Assembly: GCA_937996625.1 (NCBI GenBank)
Contig: CALKVA010000028.1
Span: 1 to 41,693, forward strand
Reading direction: 5' to 3'
Length of the DNA stretch: 41,693 nt
DNA from: UBA5951 sp009936885
GTDB lineage: Bacteria > Pseudomonadota > Alphaproteobacteria > Puniceispirillales > Puniceispirillaceae
Positions 35,459-41,693 of this stretch are shown here, one piece after another (positions within the stretch are counted from its first letter, which is position 1; every line of letters begins with the position of its first letter). A program made the translations under genes and the position numbers. The notes under the pieces were generated by a model. The model made no database searches, was not told the origin of the DNA, and saw nothing but the letters and a program-made list of their open reading frames with translations.

Positions 35459-36993
35459 TAATCAGCCTCTAAACCAAGTTTCTTAGCAAGACCAATGCGC
35501 TGCATTTTACCCGTAGCCCCTTTTGGAATTTCTTCTACGAAACAAACATGCTTTGGAATCTTAAATTTTGCTAGCTTCTCATTTGCATAGGATTTCAAAT
35601 CTCTCTCTGAGAGAATTTGTCCCTCATCGAGTACCACCGCAACGCCAATCTCTTCTCCATAAGATTTATCTGCTACTGCAAATGAGACAACTTGTTGTAT
35701 TGCGGGATGATCCATCAAAACATTATCTATCTCAAGCGGAGATATTTTTTCTCCGCCTCTATTTATAATTTCCTTTAATCTGCCGGTAATTTTAAGATAT
35801 CCATCCTCATCAAATTTTCCCTGGTCGCCTGTCCTAAACCAGCCATCTGTAAAGCTTTGTGAATTAGCCTCAGGATTTTTATCATATCCAGGTGTTACAT
35901 TATCTCCCTTAATGCAAACTTCTCCCTCTTCACCATTAACTAACTTATTGCCGGCAACATCCATAATACAGACTTCCGGTCCAGCTGGCAAACCAACAAA
36001 TCCTGCCTTTTGTTTTTGGGGAGGTAAAGGATTAGAAGTCATTTGATGAGTTGCTTCAGTCATCCCATATGCTTCAATAACTGGACAGTTAAATAATGCA
36101 ATCAATTCGTCAAAAATGGCTGGAGGCAATGAGGCAGAAGAGGACCTAATAAATCGTAAATTTAGTGCTTTTGCAACATCGGCTTGACGTTGCCCACGAA
36201 GAAGAATGGCTTGATGCATTGTTGGGACACCTGAATACCATGTAATTCTTTGGCTATTTGCAAGTTCAAAAAATTTAAGAGCATTAAAACCAGGTGTACA
36301 ACAAACAGATGAACCAGCTGATATACTAGCACAAAGTACTGCAATCAAACCATGGATGTGAAATAATGGCATAATGTTTAGGGAATGGTCGGCTTCTTTT
36401 AATTGTAATGTAGCAGAAATATTACCTGCTGATGTTACTAAATTTGATTGAGTAAGGGGCACAACTTTAGGACGAGATGTAGTCCCAGAAGTGTGAAGAA
36501 CAAGCGCTTCCATTTCTATGCTAGGAATATCAATATTTTTTCTAGTTTCGAATAAACTAAATTCGCCTGCAGCGTTATCTTTATCTACTGTTATTTCGGC
36601 AATTGGAATTGATAATTTTTTTGCTGCTTTTACCACAGGATTGGAAGTGTTCTCTTCAACAATTACCAACTTTGGCTTTAAATCTTCAAGATAAAATTCA
36701 TATTCAGCTTCCTTGTAGGAAGGATTGAGAGGGGCAGCTGACATATATGAGGCCACCGCTAAAAAGGCAGTAGCCATTTCCGGACCATTAGGCAAGACAA
36801 TCGCTACCCTATCGCTGTTCCTTAACCCTATGCTTGCAAGTTGCTCTCCGATTAAATCAACATGAATTCTTAGCCCATTATAATTTAATGGCTTTCTATT
36901 AGGCGCTGTTATAGCGATTTCATTTCCCTGACCTACTTCTAATAAATTTCGTACGCTTTGTTTTGACACACAATACTCCATTTGGTGAACCAT
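35458..36993 (-). CDS. Acyl-CoA synthetase (AMP-forming), oxalyl-CoA synthetase-like
   Basis: An adenylate-forming ligase of 511 residues that activates a carboxylate with ATP and CoA. Motifs are HTSGTTSRPK (167-176), IMPLFHIHGLIA, the ANL core EAYGMTEATHQM, and GDQGKFDEDGYLKITGR followed by LKEIINRGGEKISP. The catalytic Lys496 is in GATGKMQR. The strings MTSNPLPP, VTPGYDKNPEAN and TWYSGVPTMHQ resemble, from memory, the AAE3/Pcs60 oxalate:CoA ligase clade more than fatty-acid ligases. Lys in the P-loop is followed by Val instead of the usual Gly. Initiation may be at 36993 or at the Met four codons later. It heads the two-gene operon with the reductase. Confidence 0.87.
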   Translation of the reverse strand: MVHQMEYCVSKQSVRNLLEVGQGNEIAITAPNRKPLNYNGLRIHVDLIGEQLASIGLRNSDRVAIVLPNGPEMATAFLAVASYMSAAPLNPSYKEAEYEFYLEDLKPKLVIVEENTSNPVVKAAKKLSIPIAEITVDKDNAAGEFSLFETRKNIDIPSIEMEALVLHTSGTTSRPKVVPLTQSNLVTSAGNISATLQLKEADHSLNIMPLFHIHGLIAVLCASISAGSSVCCTPGFNALKFFELANSQRITWYSGVPTMHQAILLRGQRQADVAKALNLRFIRSSSASLPPAIFDELIALFNCPVIEAYGMTEATHQMTSNPLPPQKQKAGFVGLPAGPEVCIMDVAGNKLVNGEEGEVCIKGDNVTPGYDKNPEANSQSFTDGWFRTGDQGKFDEDGYLKITGRLKEIINRGGEKISPLEIDNVLMDHPAIQQVVSFAVADKSYGEEIGVAVVLDEGQILSERDLKSYANEKLAKFKIPKHVCFVEEIPKGATGKMQRIGLAKKLGLEAD

Positions 36994-37079
36994 TTAGTTG
37001 TAAACGAATTAGTTGAAAGAACTAGGCATATGTGTAAGGATAAACGTTCCTGATTGTCTACAAAAAATAAAAATTTTAT

Positions 37080-38096
37080 ATGTCTCAGATACCAATATCA
37101 ATCATCACAGGTTTTTTAGGAAGCGGTAAAACAACCTTACTATCAAAACTCTTAAATTCAGATGATATGCAAAACACCGCACTCATCATAAATGAATTTG
37201 GTGAAATTGGAATTGATAATTTATTAGTAAAATCTAGTGTCGAAAATACGTTATTATTAGAAAATGGATGCGTTTGTTGTTCGATAAGAGGCGACTTATC
37301 TGATACAATTTCAGGTTTATTTGCTCAATCTGACAATGGTGATATTCCAAGGTTTGATTATATTATTATTGAAACAACAGGACTTGCACAACCAGGACCC
37401 ATAGTTCAAACAATCAAATCAGATATTTCATTAAACACACGATGTGAATTTGATAAAGTTATTACTGTTGTTGACTGTATCTCATTAAATCATCAGATAA
37501 CACAATTTGAAGAACCGGTGACCCAAATTATTCAGGCTGATTTCATCTATTTGTCCAAAACAGATATCGCAAAAACTCAAGATATAAAAAATACCCATGA
37601 TATTATTACAAGCATCAACTCATCAGCTTTAGTGAAGAATGATATAAATTCAAAATTATTACGAACCCCACTTGAGTTAAATTCTAAACAATCTGAGTGT
37701 TTCTTATGTTCAGAGGGGTCACATAATCATCAAATTGAACATGACCATTCCTCTCATCACAGCAATCATTCTTTTGAACATTCAGACCATTTATTAAAAT
37801 TTAGGAATTGGTCATTGAATTCTGAAAAACCGATAAACAAAAAATTATTTAAACAATGGCTTGCCTCACTGTATTCGCTATATCCCCTCTCTATTCTCAG
37901 ATTAAAAGGATTTATAAACTTTGAAAACAACGAAGGGCAGTATTTGATTCAAGCAGTCGGACCAATCATTACAGAAATAAAATTAAATGAGGATAATAAC
38001 CAATTTTCGGCCTTAGTCTTTATATTCAAAGATATAGAAATAAAGCACCTTCAAAAGAGCTACGAGATGCAGGTACTACACCCCCAACATACATGA
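37080..38096 (+). CDS. G3E-family GTPase, CobW/COG0523 metallochaperone
   Basis: A 338-residue metal-handling GTPase. Walker A is GFLGSGKTT (11-19), the metal motif is GCVCCSIRGD (63-72, cysteines 64, 66 and 67), and the switch motif is IETTGLAQP (97-105). A nucleotide-base motif SKTDIAK (159-165) replaces the usual NKxD. Residues 214-237 carry nine histidines, a metal store or sensor. The C-terminal domain (IHWLRLKG-like SILRLKGFINFE) is present. COG0523 members deliver Zn, Co or Ni to client enzymes. It is the first gene of the plus-strand arm of cluster 2, 79 bases before tctC, and is noticeably more AT-rich than its neighbours. Confidence 0.9.
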   Translation: MSQIPISIITGFLGSGKTTLLSKLLNSDDMQNTALIINEFGEIGIDNLLVKSSVENTLLLENGCVCCSIRGDLSDTISGLFAQSDNGDIPRFDYIIIETTGLAQPGPIVQTIKSDISLNTRCEFDKVITVVDCISLNHQITQFEEPVTQIIQADFIYLSKTDIAKTQDIKNTHDIITSINSSALVKNDINSKLLRTPLELNSKQSECFLCSEGSHNHQIEHDHSSHHSNHSFEHSDHLLKFRNWSLNSEKPINKKLFKQWLASLYSLYPLSILRLKGFINFENNEGQYLIQAVGPIITEIKLNEDNNQFSALVFIFKDIEIKHLQKSYEMQVLHPQHT

Positions 38097-38175
38097 AAAT
38101 TGAAAAACTGCTTGTTTTTTATGTTTTGAGCTGGGATGATTGAAGATGTGTTTTTTCAAAAATCGGGAGGAAAAA

Positions 38176-39162
38176 ATGAGAAAATTCAAGAAATTATTTG
38201 CAGGAGCAGCCATCGCATCAGCTATGGTGCTATCATCTGTGGGAATAAATGTAGCTTACGCATATCCAACTGACCCTATCCAGCTTGTAGTCCCTTTTAA
38301 GCCTGGTGGCGGTGCTGATAGAACTTTTAGACTGTTTGCTCCATATCTTTCAGAGGAATTAGGTGTACCTGTTAATGTTGTTAACATCGCTGGTGGCGGT
38401 GGATGGGTTGCTTGGGCTCAAGCTGTTAAGTGGGACGCAGAAAAAGATGACCACAAATTACAAGTGGTAAACCTACCCCACGTGCTATCTATGCTAGATC
38501 CAAGAATGAAACGTTCCGAATCACTTGAAGATTTTAATTTCCTTGCTTGGCACTCACTAGACCCATGCATTTGGGCAGTCCGCGAGGGCGATGAGCGCTT
38601 TCAGTCATTAGCAGAGTTTCTTGATTACGTAGCCAAGAACCCAAATGAAGTTATCATCAGTTCAACTGCCGTTGGCTCTGATGACCATATGGGTATTGCA
38701 TTCGCTGAGAAAAATATTGCAGATTTTAAAGTAAGAAAAATCTACGCGAATGGAGATTCCAAGAAAATTCAAGAGGTATTAGCTGGCACTTCTGATGCTG
38801 TTGCTGGGAACGTTGGATACTATGTCCCACAAATCATGGAAGGAAAGCTTCGTCCAATTGCTGTGTTGAGTGCAGAGAGGTCTCCTAATCTTCCGTCTGT
38901 ACCGACCTTTGCAGAAGTCACAGGGCTTATGAATATTTCTTATGCAGGTCGGACGCTTGCAACTGCTCCAGGGCTATCTGAAGATAAGCGAACCATCCTT
39001 CTTGACGCCATCAAGCGTGCTCTTGTCAACCCAGAGTACGTTATGAAGGAGATTAATAATAAAAATCCATTGTTGTTCAAAGAAGGCGATGATATGTGGG
39101 CCGCTCTTAATTCTTCCAAGGAGATGGTAGAAAAAGTTAAGTTCTGGGAAATGGAAGAATAA
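38176..39162 (+). CDS. tctC: TTT transporter substrate-binding protein (Bug/TctC family), system 2
   Basis: Periplasmic receptor of 328 residues from the ATG at 38176, chosen because GGGAGG lies just upstream; the frame opens 12 codons earlier. The signal peptide ends at NVAYA (residue 29). The ligand loop VVPFKPGGGADR (38-49) is typical. An unusual region follows (WHSLDPCIWAVREGDERF) where most Bug proteins have a hydrophobic strand, so the ligand pocket differs from system 1. An intrinsic terminator follows 19 bases after the stop, separating it from tctB and tctA. Confidence 0.92.
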   Translation: MRKFKKLFAGAAIASAMVLSSVGINVAYAYPTDPIQLVVPFKPGGGADRTFRLFAPYLSEELGVPVNVVNIAGGGGWVAWAQAVKWDAEKDDHKLQVVNLPHVLSMLDPRMKRSESLEDFNFLAWHSLDPCIWAVREGDERFQSLAEFLDYVAKNPNEVIISSTAVGSDDHMGIAFAEKNIADFKVRKIYANGDSKKIQEVLAGTSDAVAGNVGYYVPQIMEGKLRPIAVLSAERSPNLPSVPTFAEVTGLMNISYAGRTLATAPGLSEDKRTILLDAIKRALVNPEYVMKEINNKNPLLFKEGDDMWAALNSSKEMVEKVKFWEMEE

Positions 39163-39181
39163 TTCCAAGATAACATTTCAT

Positions 39182-39212
39182 AGGCGGCCTTAAAAAGGGG
39201 CCGCCTTTTTTT
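39182..39212 (+). terminator. Intrinsic terminator/attenuator between tctC and tctB
   Basis: AGGCGGCC (39182-39189) pairs exactly with GGCCGCCT (39199-39206) around a 9-base loop and runs directly into seven T (39206-39212). This is a strong rho-independent terminator inside an apparent operon; tctB begins only 17 bases later. Partial read-through would give much receptor and little permease, a common need for binding-protein transporters. Confidence 0.85.
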
Positions 39213-39229
39213 AAAGAGGATAAATCATA

Positions 39230-39682
39230 GTGCAAATCAATATTCCATTAAAATTAGCAACCTATTTTACTTGTTTGCTTTTTATTTGTTTGGCGATATT
39301 TTTTGGGCTAGAAAGCTTGGATTTTCCAGCTGGTGGTGAACTGTTTCCATTGTTTTTATTTGGGTGCATTATTTTTTTATGCTGCTTACTTGCCATTGAG
39401 GCATTTTTTAAAAAAACTGGACAAAAATCCGCTCAAATAACAATCGACTTTTTTACTTGGAAACCTCTATTCGTTTCCTTAGCCGTAATCATTCATGTCA
39501 TATTTATTTTTATACTTGGATATTTTACCTCTTCTTTGTTATTTTTAATTGGCTGTTCTGTTCTAATAGGCTTAAGAGATGCACGCGCAATCGCTATTAC
39601 AGCGATAGTATTATTTCCACTTATGTATGCTTTTTTTGAGGGTTTTTTGAACGCAGGGCTCCCAAAAGGCATCTTTTTCTAG
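39230..39682 (+). CDS. tctB: TTT transporter small membrane subunit, system 2
   Basis: A 150-residue membrane protein with four hydrophobic segments, the TctB arrangement. The start is GTG at 39230-39232, with AAAGAGGA at 39213-39220 as ribosome binding site. The sequence FPAGGELFPLFLFGCIIFLCCLLAIEAFFKKTG matches the TctB first-loop and second-helix pattern in two parts around residues 30-64. Ten bases separate it from tctA. It is cotranscribed with tctA by read-through of the terminator or from an unseen internal promoter. Confidence 0.82.
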   Translation: MQINIPLKLATYFTCLLFICLAIFFGLESLDFPAGGELFPLFLFGCIIFLCCLLAIEAFFKKTGQKSAQITIDFFTWKPLFVSLAVIIHVIFIFILGYFTSSLLFLIGCSVLIGLRDARAIAITAIVLFPLMYAFFEGFLNAGLPKGIFF

Positions 39683-39692
39683 GTTTTTTTTA

Positions 39693-41177
39693 ATGGATTT
39701 TATCGCTTTCAACTATCTTGGAAATATTTTTGACGTTGCAAATTTGCTAGCGATGTTACTTGGCGTTACGGTTGGACTGGTAATTGGCGCGATCCCTGGT
39801 TTGAGCCCTCCGATGGCGATTGCTCTGATGATACCCGTATCTTTTCAATTCCCGCCTGAGACTGCCCTGATTTTGCTAGTTTCCTGTTTTGCAGCAGGAA
39901 TATATGGTGGCTCATTCTCCGCTATCTTACTAAGGGCTCCTGGAACGTCAGCCTCTGCTGCCTCATCGATAGAAGGCTATGAGATGACAAGGCGTGGAAA
40001 GGCCATTCAGGCTATTAGGATTTCCACATTTGCTTCTGTTGTAGGAGGAATTATAAGCGGCATCGTTCTGCTTATACTTGCGCCTCCATTAGCGCAAATA
40101 GCGTTATTATTTGGACCAGCTGAATATTTTTTAGTTGCAATACTGGGTTTAACCGCCATCGCGTCTGTCTCATTTGGCTCTGTTTTTAAAGGGCTACTGT
40201 CAGGGGCGTTTGGACTATTGATATCAACAATTGGGATAGACCAATACTCAGGATTTCCACGCTTTACATTTGATTTCATAGGATTTGAGGCAGGTTTGGG
40301 GATCCTGCCAGCTATCATCGGGTTATTTGCATTTGCTCAGGCATTAGAGTTAAGCGAGGGAGATGCAAAAAATACCATTTCTGGTGTCCAAAAATTAAGC
40401 TGGCGTATTTGGCCAGACCTATCTGAAATTTTTAGCCTTAGATGGTCACTAATAAGGGGGTGGACCGTAGGGCTTATTATGGGAATAATACCGGCGGCAG
40501 GTGGCAGTGTAGCACAATGGATTGCCTACGCCTGGGAAATAAGACGAGCTAAGCCTGGAGATCAATTTGGAAAAGGTGAGCCAAAAGGGCTTGCAGCAAC
40601 CGAAGGCTCCAATAATGGCGTGACAGGAACCTCTCTTATTCCTATGTTTGTTTTGGGAATTCCTGGGGGTATTTCAGCAGCAGTTATTTTTGGCGCTTTG
40701 ATGATACATGGTCTTCAGCCTGGTCTTCGTTTATTCAAAAACTCGCCAGAAATTATTTATACTATTATGTGGGGGTTCATCTTTGCAAACGTAATTATGG
40801 GCTTTTTCGCTATTTTTCTTGCACGCATTATGGCTTATCTCACAGTTATACCTAGAGGTTTAATAGCCCCTCTTATCATGATTTTCAGCGTAATAGGAAC
40901 CTATGCTGGTACTAATAATATTTATGACGTTTGGATTATGATTGGATTTGGAGTTATTGGTTATCTCATGATGAAAACTAATTTCTCAACAGCTGGGTTA
41001 CTTCTTGGATTAATTTTAGGTCCAATTGCTGAAGATGGAATGAGGGATTTATTGATTATTTCACATAACTCTCCCATCACCTACATTCTTACCAGACCAA
41101 TTGCAATGGCATTAGTTCTTAGCATTGCTTTCATAGTTTATATTTCTTTCAAGCCACAGCCTTGGCAGGAAAAGTAA
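39693..41177 (+). CDS. tctA: TTT transporter large membrane subunit, system 2
   Basis: A 494-residue multi-spanning permease. The TctA motif LGVTVGLVIGAIPGLSPPMA (23-42) is present, with GIYGGSFSAILLRAPGTSASAASSIEG, the second-half GIIPAAGGSVAQWIAY, and VLGIPGGISAAVIFGALM. It is only distantly similar to the first TctA (for example PGLSPPMA versus PGLTATMG), so this is not a recent duplication. It is followed 31 bases later by the second LVIVD protein, probably in the same transcript. Confidence 0.93.
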   Translation: MDFIAFNYLGNIFDVANLLAMLLGVTVGLVIGAIPGLSPPMAIALMIPVSFQFPPETALILLVSCFAAGIYGGSFSAILLRAPGTSASAASSIEGYEMTRRGKAIQAIRISTFASVVGGIISGIVLLILAPPLAQIALLFGPAEYFLVAILGLTAIASVSFGSVFKGLLSGAFGLLISTIGIDQYSGFPRFTFDFIGFEAGLGILPAIIGLFAFAQALELSEGDAKNTISGVQKLSWRIWPDLSEIFSLRWSLIRGWTVGLIMGIIPAAGGSVAQWIAYAWEIRRAKPGDQFGKGEPKGLAATEGSNNGVTGTSLIPMFVLGIPGGISAAVIFGALMIHGLQPGLRLFKNSPEIIYTIMWGFIFANVIMGFFAIFLARIMAYLTVIPRGLIAPLIMIFSVIGTYAGTNNIYDVWIMIGFGVIGYLMMKTNFSTAGLLLGLILGPIAEDGMRDLLIISHNSPITYILTRPIAMALVLSIAFIVYISFKPQPWQEK

Positions 41178-41208
41178 ATTTTTCTTATTTTAAATTAAAG
41201 AGGAAACA

Positions 41209-41693
41209 ATGTCAGATACGCTTATCAAAAATATGACCCTATTGTCGCAAAATACATTGAATGGTTTTGGCGGAATTGGAGAGGGTGTTTCAATGCAGAT
41301 AGCAGATGATGGAAGAAGAATTATCTGGCTTGCACATGAGGGCGCTCCTAAAAATTTTACCGGTGTGGATGTTACTGACCCTAAAAATACCAAAGTTGTT
41401 TGCCAAACGGAATTACCTCATATGAAAATGCGGTCTAACTCACTTGAAGTTTGCGGTAATGTCTTAGCTGTTGCCTACCAAGTTTATGAAAAAGGTCTAG
41501 AGCCTGCAGGAATGGAATTATTTGATATTAGCAAACCTGAAGAGCCAAAATCAATTGGCTTTCATTCGACTGCTGGTCCTCATTCAAGAGGCATGCATTG
41601 TTTGTGGTTTGTGGATGGTGAAACAGTACACTGCTCAAGTGGTGCACCAGATTTTGAGCCGAAACACCCAAGAGATGACCAGTTTTATCAAAT
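41209..41693 (+). CDS. LVIVD-repeat beta-propeller protein, copy 2 (cut by window end)
   Basis: The first 161 codons of a second LVIVD protein. The ATG at 41209 follows AAAGAGGAAA, a good ribosome binding site, and the frame stays open to the last base. Aligned by eye to copy 1 without gaps it is about three-quarters identical, with shared blocks NTLNGFGG, MRSNSLEVCG, STAGPHSRG, HCLWFVDGE and PKHPRDDQ. No signal peptide is present, so it should act in the cytoplasm. It sits directly after tctA, whereas copy 1 is divergent from its TTT operon. The missing part should contain three or more further blades. Confidence 0.88.
   Translation, partial: MSDTLIKNMTLLSQNTLNGFGGIGEGVSMQIADDGRRIIWLAHEGAPKNFTGVDVTDPKNTKVVCQTELPHMKMRSNSLEVCGNVLAVAYQVYEKGLEPAGMELFDISKPEEPKSIGFHSTAGPHSRGMHCLWFVDGETVHCSSGAPDFEPKHPRDDQFYQ

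Noticed and set aside
1..41693. CRISPR arrays, tRNA genes, insertion sequences, prophage or integrase genes
   Set aside because: I saw no regularly spaced repeats, no tRNA-like cloverleaf sequence and no transposase, integrase or phage structural protein in the translations.

Overview
The window is AT-rich DNA from a Gram-negative bacterium, most likely a marine alphaproteobacterium. Supporting this are four tripartite uptake systems with periplasmic binding proteins (two TRAP, two TTT), an RND efflux pair, a GmhA-type heptose enzyme, a FliD-type filament cap behind a sigma-54 promoter, and BetA, GlpD and GMC dehydrogenases. The lineage is inferred from gene content and was not tested. I saw no tRNA, rRNA, CRISPR array, insertion sequence or phage gene.

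Layout. 1-3428: the start of a membrane-protein gene (minus strand), fliD with three internal repeats, and an unrecognised gene convergent to it. 3605-5262: a ureohydrolase resembling guanidine hydrolases, with a small unknown partner. 5705-9902: TRAP system 1 (dctP-dctQ-dctM) and a convergent M24 peptidase-family gene. 10212-14981: an RND adaptor and pump operon on the minus strand. 15260-18713: TRAP system 2 and a small exported protein. 18754-24894: stand-alone metabolic genes: glpD, betA, rsmJ, a malate/lactate dehydrogenase-family gene, and gmhA. 24891-34430: a divergent cluster. Its minus arm reads LVIVD propeller, GMC dehydrogenase, aldo/keto reductase, persulfide-dioxygenase-like metallo-beta-lactamase protein. 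Its plus arm reads cupin, tctC, tctA, tctB, TauE-type exporter. 34466-41693: a second cluster with a CoA ligase and ketopantoate-reductase-like gene on the minus strand, and a G3E GTPase, tctC, tctB, tctA and a second LVIVD propeller (cut by the window end) on the plus strand.

How the genes work together. The two right-hand clusters share a theme: a TTT uptake system beside a near-identical cytoplasmic LVIVD beta-propeller, with different redox and CoA enzymes around each. In the first cluster, a persulfide-dioxygenase-like enzyme and a sulfite-exporter-family protein flank an alcohol dehydrogenase, an aldo/keto reductase and a cupin. This suggests catabolism of an organosulfur compound, which is inference. 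The most useful regulatory signals I can see are a sigma-54 promoter before fliD, an operator-like inverted repeat over a candidate tctC promoter, AT-rich palindromes between the two arms of the first cluster, and a hairpin directly after each tctC, one of them a textbook intrinsic terminator.
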